From Marsupella aquatica (lineage: Eukaryota > Marchantiophyta): 64,000 nt of DNA. Both the position numbers and the translations under genes were made by a program. The DNA lies in NCBI GenBank assembly GCA_973895155.1, contig OZ316899.1, positions 12,152,001 to 12,216,000 of the forward strand. Reading direction: 5' to 3'. Under the pieces are notes generated by a model. It did no database searches. It had not been told where the DNA came from and saw only the letters and a program-made list of their open reading frames with translations. Shown here piece after piece: positions 32,095 to 43,500 of this stretch (position 1 is the stretch's first letter; every line of letters begins with the position of its first letter).

Positions 32095-32430
32095 ACTACC
32101 CAAGTCATGCACGGGGTGCAGCTTGCGGGTAAGTGGTTGCGAGCCCGGGTTGAGTACCCATACCATCAAATCCGGATTGAAGGCAAACAACACGAAGGCT
32201 TAGAAGCCTGTAAGCCGGGGTCGATCCTGCTGTTGACTGGGGTTCGTTGCGGTGGCGGAATACAAACCATACCTAAGAGGTGTCCGTATATGACAATAGG
32301 CGCACTTAGCGCTAGTTTATGTGAGTTAGGTGCATTCCGTGCCTCCCTCCCTGCCCGAACCCTCATTTTGATGAAGGATGTGCCTGTCTAAGCCAAAGCC
32401 CAGGTTAAGGCCTAGGCTGACGACGTGACA

Positions 32431-32435
32431 ACCGC
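32431..32435. repeat. Giant retrotransposon target-site duplication, right
   Basis: ACCGC, matching 13202-13206. Confidence 0.85.
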
Positions 32436-32795
32436 AGAGAAAGATCCAGGATGCAATCTATTCTTGGCGGGACCTTTACTGCAAGGAATCATTTTGCAAA
32501 GTGAAGGAGATAGATATAGTAGGTTCAGAGAATATTGATCTTTATTTGATTTAATATTCTGGATTTGCAAAAGAGAACAACAACTAAACTAAAAGGAAAT
32601 GATAGGTACGTAGAGTTTGTCTGGTTTGCAACAGTAAGTAGATACAAATAAACTAAAAGGAAAGTGGTAGAGTGGTAGGTCCACTATCTACTCATAGATT
32701 ATAGCTGTCAACTGACTAGTTGTAGATTGTCGGCCTATTTTATTTTTCAGAAAAGTAACTTGTCAGGTTCATACATCAGCTTCTTGTCATACTAA
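32436..32795. other. Spacer, no gene seen
   Basis: AT-rich, with a short repeated AAATAAACTAAAAGGAAA-type string. Nothing else is supported. Confidence 0.5.
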
Positions 32796-33980
32796 GCGTT
32801 AGGACACTTAATTGCTATGTGCTTCATATATGGCTCCCATTCAACAATTTTCTGTGACATTTCCTCCAACTCGCCTGCCAGAGTAAGTCTTTCGTTGCCC
32901 TGTAGATTTTGGTCCTCCATAGCCAAAGTCAGCACATAAAATATGAAAGCAACCAGATCAAGCGACAGTGAAATTATGTCAGTCGGGATATAGTGAACTT
33001 CAAAGATTGCCTTGGAGATGGCAACATGCAGTGCTAAAGAACCCCAAGGGTCCACATTCCATCTGACTCAGAGGTTCTCCATGCGTCATTGTGCATGTGG
33101 ACCTGTAGTTCTTTTATGAAATATTCTTTCTCCTGTAAAGTTGATCCTCTGTGATACTTTCTGACTCCCAATTGTTGATACAGCTCATCTCTAATACTCT
33201 GCAAAATAAAACAGTACCAGAATTTTAGAATAATTATACAACATAAGGAGAATGAATAGTATTTTACTTCTGATCTTGTTGAAGGCTTACCTTGGTGAGC
33301 AATCCTTTTCTCCTCCTCATTGCATCTTTCATGATTGCTTTGAAATTTGGTTGACTGGTAGTGTTGTTCTAGGCTCTCATGAATTCATCATGAGACTTCT
33401 TGTCTTCAATAGATATTCCAAATTCATGCAGCAATGCCTCTTGCTGAATATCCTCTGTAGGATAGAGTAGCTCTTTCTCCAAGAGCAGGTGGTTGACAAC
33501 AGAGTTAGAAATTCTCTTCAAAATTCTTGGGCTACAGTGCGCAGGCGATTCTTCACTATTCCTCAATGCACTTTCATTTGCTTTGAGTAAAAACTGAATA
33601 GTCTCTTGTGCTTGCTTGATCTCTCCCCTCAAAAGTTGAAGTTGTATTTGCTCGCCAGCATTTACCAAGGACTTTTGACGTGTAACCTCCATGACTGGAA
33701 TCTCTGCAGTGCTTGCCTGGGGCACCTGATCTGCTAGAAAAGTACGTGGATTCCCAGGAGATGGCAACGTTGTTTGAAATGGCACCTGACCCTTTGAACA
33801 AGCACGTGCATCTCCAGAAGAATGTAACGGTGGGCTAGGGGAGTCCTCAGGATTTGTACTCTCAAGGGACCCTCGTTGACAGGAACTAGTTTGAGCGTTT
33901 CTTACAGTATTGACAAAAGTATCTCTCCCTAACTTTTTACCACTGTGAACAATGTCCTGACTCAAGCTACGTTTCCTCAT
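32796..33980 (-). pseudogene. Unrecognised intron-containing gene, broken
   Basis: A minus-strand frame from ATG 33980 (MRKRSLSQDIVHSGKKLGRD) encodes 203 codons with a helical C-terminal part (IQLQLLRGEIKQAQETIQFL; ISNSVVNHLLLEKELLYP). A TAG at 33369-33371 is followed in the same frame by QPNFKAIMKDAMRRRKGLLT and a GTAAGC donor. An acceptor TTTTGCAG then gives SIRDELYQQLGVRKYHRGST, and after a 1-base shift a last block ends LTLAMEDQNLQGNERLT ... IKCPNA. No family recognised. The conserved gene structure, stop and frameshift suggest a decayed host gene or captured copy. Confidence 0.5.
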
Positions 33981-34159
33981 GATAGAATTTTTTTTTCAGC
34001 AGGTTGGGGGGCATGCCTGGATAGGAAGGAGGAGGAGACACAACTGGTGGAGGAAGAGGGTCCGGTTCAGATTCAAATCAATTATGTCAGCTTGTCTCCC
34101 CTCTCCTGCTTGTTGGATAAGCCAGGGCTCAGCCATTGAAAATGAGCCCAAAGTATTTC

Positions 34160-34252
34160 AAACTTACTTTATAAAAAGGTGCAAGTGGCCTGGAGGCCAG
34201 GGATTGACACTTCAACAAGTGGTCTAGAGGCCATGGATCAACACCTCAGCAA
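34160..34252. repeat. 34-bp tandem repeat
   Basis: Two full units and a partial third of a segment containing AAGTGGCCTGGAGGCCAGGG and ATYRACACYTCARCA. Each unit contains a TGGCCTGGAGGCCA-like palindrome. Confidence 0.7.
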
Positions 34253-34479
34253 CTGGCCCGCACCATTGATCTTCATCTCACTTGGAAAATGTAATAAAGA
34301 TCGTTGAAGTGTACTCTAATTGATTTGGAAAATGGCACTAGCACCCCAATTTTGAAACTGAGAATTCTTATTTTGTTCTGTGGCAGAGGGATTTGAATTG
34401 TGCATTCGTAAAGTGTCAATTAGCGTTTTTCTTTGCTTCATGCAGGCATTGTCATCTGTAGAGACTGCCATGGGTGGAA

Positions 34480-34540
34480 ATAGGAAGATATGCGGTTTCC
34501 CTATAGATTCCGGTCCTCCATAGCTAAAGTCAGAAGCGGA
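34480..34540 (-). pseudogene. Second copy of an exon piece from the 32.8-34.0 kb gene
   Basis: The minus strand reads CTGACTTTAGCTATGGAGGA and then a near-copy of the sequence coding LTLAMEDQNLQGN at about 32.9 kb, differing by about five bases in 38. The rest of the surrounding frame (34316-34651) is not recognised. Confidence 0.5.
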
Positions 34541-34880
34541 TGTTGTCACGGAGCAGAGGAAGTCAAGCCTCACATTAGCACCCACGCCGCAGGAAGCCCG
34601 GTTCTTCATAGAAAGCTTGAAAGATTGGTATGGTCGGAGGTTAGGATTCAAGTTTGCTTCCTTATGCTTTTTTCTTGTGGCTCAACCATAGGCGTATATG
34701 ATCAAGCAGTGCCATAAGTATTGAAGTTTTGACAAGCAATCCGTCCTTGGCCTTTGTTGTAGACTCGCCGGTTTTTAAACACTCTCATTTGACATAAATC
34801 ATAATAAACTTTGAACCCCTCCATTTTACAGAGTCCATATGGTGTTTTTAGATTTAACATTTGGGGTTTCTGACAGTCCA

Positions 34881-35032
34881 TAGGCCGTTATTGAGATAAT
34901 TAACAGAAGGGAGCATGCCACTGATTCTAAAGCCGTGGTCGAGTACCTGTTGGCTCTCATTGTAGCAAATGCAATCACATAATACTTACCAAACGATTGC
35001 ACAAGGAGGACATCCGGTTTGCCAGCACTGGT
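34881..35032 (+). pseudogene. FTSH11-like exon fragment
   Basis: An exon-like block following TTTCTGACAG and ending at a CTG|GTGAGT donor. It reads NRREHATDSKAVVEYLLALI, NAIT, a TAA, then YLPNDCTRRTSGLPAL. From memory of the family this matches the N-terminal extension of the plant FtsH11 ATP-dependent metalloprotease (VVEYLrALvatNAIaEYLPde...), just before the AAA+ region. The TAA replaces the expected Glu. The rest of the gene is absent, so this is an isolated exon. Confidence 0.5.
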
Positions 35033-35939
35033 GAGTTTTGTTGTCTTTGGCTGGAAATGTCATGTCGTTGGTAGGATTACCGGTGACATCAGATTATGTG
35101 CCATCACCGATAAATGCGGCACCTTACGTTAATTTTATTGCTCAAAAGTGCAGCATTTTTTGGACTTATGTATTTATCATAGCACTTTTTATCTGGTGGC
35201 AGCTGCAAGACCTGAAGTAGAGGGCATCTGAGGGTCAGGAGGAACATTTGGCACCCCCTGGCATGACAAAGCAGCCAAAGTCTTCCCTTCGTGCTTGAGA
35301 AGTGGATGGTGACAATCCTATTGGCTGGGAAGCTCGGACTTTTACCCGTAAGGATGTAGAGATGCTCTTGCATGGAGAAACCTGATGATAAACAAGCGGA
35401 TCAATCTGCTTGTGGATGAAGTCACCGAACAGTGGTCAAGGATTTCATATATTGGACATGATGCATTCTCACCTGAAGCATCTAGAAGGGGTGAAATTTG
35501 GTCGCTCTTCCAGTTGTTTCAATGCAGATCTAACCTCACTCCAGGGATTTCCCCTAGTCCCGACCTATGCAAATCTTCAACTCAAGGTATTAAGTATTTG
35601 GTATTGAGTTGACAATCTATTCCTCCAGGGAAGGGTTGAATTTTGTAGTCGGAAAATTATCAATATAGAGAGGGATATCAAATTGACTGAGCCCATAAGG
35701 TCCCTAGCTTGTCTTGATGCTCTACTTCCAGTTTCAATTCAACAATTCTATAGTGTGTGAAGTGACTCCTTGCCCGCCAAGGATCTCTAAGTTTTGAACA
35801 AAAGTTCCTGAGTGTCGTTTCCTGGCTCTTTTTCTCACGTACACGACAGTTTCCTATGTTTTTGTTGCTATTTTGTTTCAAGGTTTGACAAAGCTGTTGG
35901 CAGACAATGCCTCGGGGTTTGACACAAGAGGCATTGCAG

Positions 35940-36605
35940 AATGCGGGAGGAACGCCACAAAGCAAGTGCTGAGCAAAGAGCTTCTGCAAAGAAAGTTGAT
36001 GCGGATAATGATATCAGCACGTGGGTGAACAAGAGTAGAAAGATTGAGCAAAAGAAGAAGGTTGATGACAGACAGAAAGCAGCAAGAATGGCTAAGATCC
36101 TGTCTGAACAGGTATGAAATTGGAGCGCTATTCTTCTCAAGCCGCATTTGGAAATTATTGTTTTAAGTCTGCAGTTGAGACTAGATTGCAAACTTGGGTG
36201 CCATTTCTGATTTACAGTAATAAAGGCTCTAAATTTGAACTTCCTTTAGTTTGGCATCTGAGTAGGACAACGAAAAAGATGACAACAACAACAGTGACAA
36301 GCTGAACAACAATGCTTATGGAGCAAGTAAGGCCTTGATAATCTTACTGTTCAACATTTTAAGTTCCCAAGGCGATGTTATGTCTATGCTCTCCTTTGAA
36401 TTTCATTTGAACGGCCGTGGGTGATGATTTTCCTTCACAAGTACCAGAAATGTTTCTTGAGTGTCGTTCTTTTCGTCTATAATATACAAAGGACCTAGCT
36501 GGACTGAAAATCAAGCATGGATTTGACAAGGTGATGGAGGGGCATGCAGTCGTTCTCACATTGAAAGACACCAATGTTTTGGATGGGGTTGACTGGAGAT
36601 CTTCT
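35940..36605 (+). pseudogene. SART1/DOT2-like gene fragment, three exons
   Basis: Three consecutive exons with normal splice borders. 35940-36111 (after TTGCAG, ending CAG|GTATGA) reads MREERHKASAEQRAS and STWVNKSRKIEQKKK. 36266-36326 reads DNEKDDNNNSDKLNN. 36492-36605 (after ACAAAG, ending at GTATGT) reads DLAGLKIKHGFDKVMEG and HAVVLTLKDTNVLDG. The order and motifs fit SART1/DOT2, the U4/U6.U5 tri-snRNP splicing factor. Only this central part is present. Retained introns rule out a processed copy, so it was duplicated or captured as genomic DNA. Confidence 0.75.
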
Positions 36606-38340
36606 GTATGTACTCAGACGGCCATGACGGGTAGTAGGGCAGGCAGGCAATGGGAGTACACATCATCAGTTGGGCAAGGTTGAAGACCGGGTTGACGCTG
36701 CATGGTGGGGGAAGACTACGTACCAGTAGTGCTGCCCCACTCAGCATACGACAATGATATATACCGTGTGGCAAGACGACCATCAGTTTGCTGGGGACAC
36801 GGCATCAACGCCCGGTTGGGAGGTTTGCTGCTGGCCAGCGCTGACGGGTTGGTGTTTGTCGCTATGGTGGATTCGATGAGTGGCCATCGAAGAGCGGCAG
36901 TGCCAACACCTGTGCATCTTGATTTTTCTTGCCACAGGTATTGGAGCTCAAACAACTCTGAAGTTGATAAGGGAACATGATTGGGTCTTAATTTGGAGAA
37001 AGTGACAGTGGTATATTTTAATTTGAATGAGACTAGGTCAGCAATGTAGTATTGTTGAAGAATACTATGTTGGGCTTGAAATCTGAATAGGTTATTGATG
37101 TTGTGTGCTTTTGGTGATTGCCTAACTTCAGCTTCAGCTTCTGTAGACACTTGTTCAAGATCATTGTATGTCCCCTCATAATTTATAACCTGCATTTGTC
37201 TGGTTGATTCTCTTCATCCTACCTTTTTCTCCTTGCCTGCTCGCTTACTATACTTTTATTGTAAGTCCTTTTTGACCTTGGGCTTCATAATTCATTCATT
37301 GGCCGCTACAAACCAAACGTACTAGTCTGTAACTAGGTTAGTTCTACATTGTGCAGTAACTTGTGGCTTCCATGAAGTGAGCTGGAATATATAATTTCTG
37401 AGTTGATCTCGTGTCAATCTCGGTTTGGCAGATGCTGTGTGAGAATTTGTATTGTATGAACGTGGGTGCCAATGCTTTGTTTCACAAAGGATTGGTTCAT
37501 TAGCTCCAAATGAAGAGTGTAAGCACATGGCATGCAATTGTGAAATCCCCTTTGGATCCTCTAAGATGCAATCACATAACAACATTCCTCCTTCAAATGA
37601 ATGTGATCCAGGGACAAAAGAATATGATCCCGGGATGACCAATACACACAATTTCTTGTGAAGCCCTTTATCAGGATCTCAAAGTGTTAAAAAGTGTCTT
37701 GTACAAGACCAGGAAACTCAGATGTCAATCATGGGAAAAATCATGGAACTGATAACTTTAACCGTTCAACTCCAATCACTGTGCCTGCTCTACCTCGCTC
37801 ACAATGCCCTCCCCCCTTGATAACATGTGTTTGAGTATGACAGCATTAAATGAGGGTTGACGTGTTACAATCATAGTAAAGTAAGAGCAAGAGATGTGTG
37901 GTAAAATGAGCTGCATGCACAACCCAATAACTACTTCTTACCCATTATTTAGTCAATATTACTACATCATCTATATGCAATCTTTTTATGTTTAATACAT
38001 GGACATAGGGTAACAATCTATTGTTAATTTTCTATGTCTATCAAATATCTAACTGACATCGGTTCAAGTACATGAACATTACAATTAAGCCATGATATGT
38101 TTTGATGTAAAAGTTATGACTCATATGTTTCAATGGGATATGCAATCCAATTTACATCAGAATCACATACAACCAATATCAACTTAGCATATTAAGCAGT
38201 TTGGTACAAAATATTGTCCAGTACACTCAAAAAATTGACAAAGAAACCATGTACTAATCCAACTTATGTCAAATACATATACAGCTCAGTTTCATGATGT
38301 AGTCTAAGTCCTTAGTGCGTGTCACCAACTTGGCGCCTTG
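36606..38340. other. Unassigned mosaic, no gene supported
   Basis: Short frames on both strands, for example 36702-36980 plus and 36716-37195 minus, lack motifs I recognise. It may hold more captured fragments. The last part (37.9-38.3 kb) is AT-rich. Confidence 0.45.
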
Positions 38341-38759
38341 CCTTTGCCAGTGCCACGTCTCATTGTCCACAAGTCTCCTCATGCTAAGTCCTCCCCGGAT
38401 GGCCTATCCAGGCTTGGACCATAAAGGAGCTTGGTGTCACAGTCAACAACGCCGGAGCTAAGTGTTAAGGTAGTTGAGTTCCGCAACTTGCACCCCGCCT
38501 TAAAAATGGTAATGTCTTTGTGACCCAAGTAAACATTCCAGCATGCCTAGACCACTTGAGGTCTTAAAAATATTATGAGGTAACAAATGGTTTGCCCATA
38601 AGGCTGATGCAAACCAGGTTGGTATGCGAATTCTAGACTTAGAAAATTCCAACCTATCCCACTCATCCAAGTAGGATGTCAATCCAAGCAAGTAAGCTAA
38701 CTCCAAACTCATTGAACCCTTTGTTCTCCCCTTGGGGTACTCCCCCTTAGTTTGAACCA

Positions 38760-40057
38760 ACCCCCCACAGATGTGAGGCGGGCACCATCAACTTCCACTC
38801 GCAAAAAGCAAATTGTCCGCCCAACAACCTCTAGCGCCCATGCAATCCAACTTTATCCTCAAGAGGCCGGGAGGAGTGAAACTAGGATACAACTGCCTGT
38901 ACCAGTTCACAATGGCGGTAGGCCACTTTGCTTACGATCGCTTCCAAGGATCTCTTGGGCATTACCCAAATTTTCTTTTGGTTCCCAAGTACTCTCGGCC
39001 TGATCATAGCCAACCCACTTCACCAAATACTCTAAGATTTGCCTTCCTAACTTGCGTTCGTAACGGTGGTCCAGAATTGCCTCCACCTCAAACTCCTCAG
39101 CGTCCTCCACTAGCATGGTGTTCGGACACAAGACCTGGTCCCAGTTGGGATCATTGTCTTTCACAAATTTCTTGAGCCGGCTAACATGGTAGTTTTTGCC
39201 TACGCCCATTTCCTTGGGTGTCTCCAACACCACCAAAACCGGATTATCCTTGTGGGCCCATCGTATGATGCGATAGGGCCCCGCATATCTGGGAGCTAGC
39301 TTCCTACTTATGTTCCTGTGGTATTTCTCTAGCCTCAATTGCAACCACACACTCTCCCCAATTTCCAAGCTTACATGGCGTCGATGTTTATCCCCTTGTT
39401 CCTTGTACCGACTTTGGGCAAGGGTCATACCCTTGGTAGCCGCTTCCACAACTAGGCGCCGCTCTCAAATAAAATTGTCTGCAAAAGGAACCTTTCTTTC
39501 CGTCCACCAAGCTTCCGGATTTATGAACCAAGAGGGCGCCCTTGGCATCCTCCTTGTGGCCAACACAAATAGCGCAAACCCTATTGCCAAATGCTTGGTC
39601 GAGTTATACCTAAACTCAGCCATTGTTAAGTGCTTTGCCCAATCCTTTTGATTGGCCGTCACAAAGTGACGCAAGTAGTCCTCCACAATTCCACTCACCC
39701 ATTCCGTTTAGCCATCCATCTCATGATGATACGCTGATCCTGTGGTAAGGTCTGTTCTGGATAACTGGAACAACACCTTCCAAAAATGGCCCATGAACTT
39801 GGTATTGGGATTGGACAGGATATTGCAACGACAATCCCCATTGTTGGAAGACATTGTCAAACACCAGACTGACAACCTCTTGGGCCGAAACCATTTTTGT
39901 AGTCAACAAGGAATACGCCAACTTGGCAAAATGATCCACGATTGTTATTGCCGTGGGACTCAGGTAACCCCACAATGAAGTCCATGGAGATAGACTCACA
40001 TGGAGCCACAGCTACAGGTAAGGGTTGCAAAAGTCCTCCTTTTGCCCTATAGGACGT
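38760..40057 (-). pseudogene. Chromodomain gypsy integrase fragment
   Basis: Minus strand, starting at 40057: LLQPLPVAVAPCESISMDFI (with a Cys where most have Trp), GLPESHGN and, after frame changes, IVDHFAKLAYSLL, SVSSYHEMDG-type linker, then YLRHFVTANQKDWAKHLTMA and FRYNSTKHLAIGF. After another frame change come YHRNISRKLAPRYAGPYRII and a chromodomain (EFEVEAILDHRYERKLGRQI; YLVKWVGYDQAESTWEP). This is the C-terminal half of a chromovirus pol; gag, protease and RT are absent. The chromodomain normally steers integration to histone-marked heterochromatin. The left boundary is uncertain. Confidence 0.85.
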
Positions 40058-40512
40058 TGTCACAAGGACTAGAAGTTAGGGGCTCCTTGGGTAAACTTTG
40101 CATTTCCGGCTGCGACTGGGACAGGCAACAAGCACTTTTTGTAGCAAACTCTCACTCCTTTATTTTTTTAATTTTTCTCTCAATGGTTACAATGGGTGCC
40201 CGCGGGTAAGCTTGCTCACAAGAGTCTGGTAGCTGACCTACGACTGGCCGCTACCTCTAACTTGCCAAGCTAAACTCCTCGATTGGCTGTCTACTGAAAA
40301 CTAACGGAAAAAGCCTCCTCCTTAGCTCACAAAACTCCAAAATTGACTAGCTACTCAACTAGTTGCAATCTAGCTCTCAAACAACTTGGGCTTGGACCAA
40401 TGAGACTCAACGCTCAAAGGCCCAAGACTCAAAGCTCAAAGCTCACACCAAAACCAAACCGAATCACCTCTTAGACTTGAAACCTCCTTGATCAACCTCA
40501 ATGAACCATCAT
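40058..40512 (-). repeat. Truncated LTR related to the LINE-nested element
   Basis: Collinear with the first half of 4222-5070 (TGTCACAAGGACTAGAAGTT; GGCAACAAGCACTTTTTG) to about the CCTCAATGA position equal to 4807, where similarity ends. It is more diverged than the other two copies. In its own orientation its end is joined directly to integrase coding sequence at 40057. Confidence 0.82.
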
Positions 40513-43500
40513 TGCAACGAGCAATGAGTGACGAAACATGTGATGCCTAGCCAGGAATAACTAGGCCTTGTAAAATAGTAAAGTTGGGTGGTATACACTA
40601 AAACCCTTAGCATAAGGAGGAAAAGAAGAGAAAATATAAACAATTAAGGGTATCCATGGAACCCGGGAGTAATAGGCACAACGGCAACTAAAGGGCGTGA
40701 TTAGGGTTACGACATGCTAAGCACTGGCGACTGCAGGTAATCAATGACTAAATCTATCAGGGGCAGGCCGGAGGAGGGGTAAGGAAGGTTTGCCAGGAGT
40801 GACGGTGTCAAACACTTGTCAAGGAGCTTAAGTGGATTTTTTCCCAAAAAACTACCTAATACTTGCTCCATATCTGTGGTAAGTGCTTTAGATGAAACTT
40901 GTATAAAATATATCTTAGAAACTCGAATTCGTTCCCGTAAGGAATAAAGGAAATCGATTTATGATGGTATTACTGTTTTTGAGATCTTAAAGGATCTCTA
41001 TTTTATCATACTTGCTAAAAGACATATAACATATTTCTGTTTAATTGTTTTGGTATGGAATCTCTCTGATTATCGTGCTTTCTCCATAGAAGTTTGATTT
41101 TCATTTCACTCCTAAATTCCATATACTCCATAGAGATCGGTTTTACATTAGGAGTGTCATTACAATTCTCTAAACTCTAGATTTCAGAATTTACTCATAT
41201 TTTCCATGCAAAACTCAAGAAACGTTTTCTTAAAAGATGTTCACCCATTCCAAAGTTTACGAGAAAGTAATGAGGAATTCATGAACAATAGTGAAATTTT
41301 AATGGTGCATTTTCTTATTCAACGATTCTCCCTCCTACGCCCAATTTGGCACGAGGAAAAGACCCATACTTGGTCACAAACCGTTTCCAAAGAAAAATGA
41401 CAAGGCAAATTTGCCTGGGAGTTCAATTGTAATACTCCCTCACAGATCAAAGAGATCTGAAAAGGTTTTCTAACTACCTAAAAACTAACTACTGATGGAA
41501 GATCTGAAGAGGTAAGTGGTTTGAACTACTTTCCTAAATTAAATCGCCTAATGATAACTAAAGTAGTTTTGGCTAAACTAAGTTCTATCTAATGAGCTCG
41601 GGTAGAAAAAGGGAGAGGGAAAACGGTTTAAGAGAAGTTGAATCAAAATCCAACTAAAAACGCCTGAACGATTCTTCCGATGTAAAAGCAATTGTCGATT
41701 AAAAAGGATCCTTCAATGTGAAAGCAGTTTTAGAGCTTTAACTCCTTCGTCTTCTGTAAATAACTTCATTTGTCGCTTAAAAGGTTTCAAAAGGTTTGAA
41801 AAATGTAGATTGAATACTCCTTTAGAACACTTCCTCAGAAAAGGCTTTCCACAATATCATACCAGGGTCATAAAGGATTGACAAAACTTCTGAAATGTGC
41901 TTGCAATGTCTAATCATACCATACATAAGTAGTTTAAACTATCCACTTCTAGAGAGGTAGTCCTCTTGACTACTTTTGCACTCACACCCTTCCTTTCTCC
42001 TCTACTCCAAGGATTGTCAAGGGGGATCTCCACTTCAAGCTGTCACGTTAGAGTAGATTCTCACACAAACACCCAAGAACCCAAAGTACTTTCTTCTTCA
42101 AGTTTAAGTCTCCTCAAGACCCTCAAAGTAGTTTTACCCCTCAACCTTTCCCCCTGGCCTTGGTTTGGGTCCACACATCCCCTTTGAGCTCTTAGAAACA
42201 ACTCTTCTTTCTAAGGACTCTTCCTCTTGTTCTCACAAAAGATAAAGTACTTTTCACCATCAAGATACAATCCTCTCTAAGTCTCAGAGTAGTGCTCCAC
42301 CTTAACCTTGCCTCCCTGGCCTTGGTTGTGTACCAGCACATCCCCTTCAAGCTTAGACCAAGATTGCATCATAACATAGACTCTTCTCTTGCCCTCATAC
42401 ACTTCAAATTCCCTCACACTTAATGATCACATTGAAGATTGGGAAGACTCCTTTTATTGCATACTCAATCCTTACAACAAAAGATCTTCTACAATATCCT
42501 CACACTAAGTATGGACCTCACCTCCTTCTCAAGCTTAGCCCCAACTTAGCAAGGTAGAGCCTCTACTTTGAGAATTGAGAATTCTGGTCCTTAACAAAGG
42601 AAAACTTCCTCCTTATATACTATTCTCATTCCACACCACACCAAGGTAGCCCATCAAGGACCAAGGACCAAAGTAGCCCACCAACGACCAAGGACCAAAG
42701 TCCTCCTAACCCACTCCCACTCAAGCTCCTTCACCTTGTGATTTGCCTGGTCTATTCAACCATCTCCCAACCGCCCTTGTGTTTGACTCATTCCTGCCTT
42801 GTGGTAGCCTCGTCGAAGCATTTTTACACTTAGTCGGATTTTGTTATTTTGGAAAAAATATAATTCCTTGGCCCATATTGTACCCACCGCCAAAAATCAC
42901 CCATAAGGCAAAAAGGACTTTTTAGTAGATTCGTAGATTCTCTGGACATAAGACTATGTCCTGGTTTACTAAGATCTAAACAAAACCCTGTAACCAATTT
43001 TCAAAAATTAGGTAAAGAGGGTTAATTCTTATGTTTTCAAAATTCTTCTCAACTTTGAGAGGCTCCCAAAAAGTAACCAGAGGTAACCAAGTTCTTCCAC
43101 AAGTTTCCAGGGATAGAGGGGATTATATTTAACCCTCTTTTCAACTTGGAACCCCTACATTTCCCCATCAGCTATTTTTCCCGGGACCCGCTATTTGGTA
43201 ACTTTGAGTTTTGCCAAAATACTTACAACTCCTAGGTTAAGACCCCACTTGACTTTGTGACTTTTATGTGTGGTCTAGGGACTACCTAGCACCTATAGGG
43301 TGAGTCTTGGACAAACTTATCACTCAAAAGTATTGGTCATGCCTTCGGCCCGACTTGCCGACTACCGTAACTTCTTTCCACCCTTACCGAATAACTTACT
43401 CAACTCTTGATACTTCTTAGAGCAACATGTCCTCTCCCTCAATTTATTTCCCTACTCTACTTCCCTAGTTATTAAGTTACCCTAAACCTAACAATTCTGC

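Larger units (their letters stand above)
13207..32430 (+). mobile_element. Giant-LTR Ty3/gypsy retrotransposon with LTR-encoded ORF
   Basis: Layout on the plus strand: 5' LTR (13207-14226 plus 18226-20496, split by a solo LTR), primer-binding site, gag with three zinc knuckles, protease, RT, RNase H, integrase, then 3' LTR (28169-32430). LTRs are about 4.0 kb and carry a TATA box and a long ORF; the ancestral internal region is about 5.5 kb, giving about 13.5 kb without insertions. ACCGC flanks both ends. No chromodomain is seen. gag-pro stay in one frame and RT-RH-IN in another, broken mostly by stops. RT reads FIDN and integrase SGRGTHF, so this copy is dead. Confidence 0.93.
28169..32430 (+). 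repeat. 3' LTR of the giant retrotransposon
   Basis: A 4262-bp copy, or about 3.98 kb without the MITE. It starts TGTGACGCCGCCGGTAC and ends GACGACGTGACA. Its TATA box is at 28540-28546. It is collinear with the two pieces of the 5' LTR and with the reverse complement of the solo LTR. Confidence 0.93.

Noticed and set aside
36702-36980. Plus-strand ORF after the SART1-like exons as another exon of that gene
   Set aside because: Its sequence does not resemble the SART1 C-terminal region as I know it.
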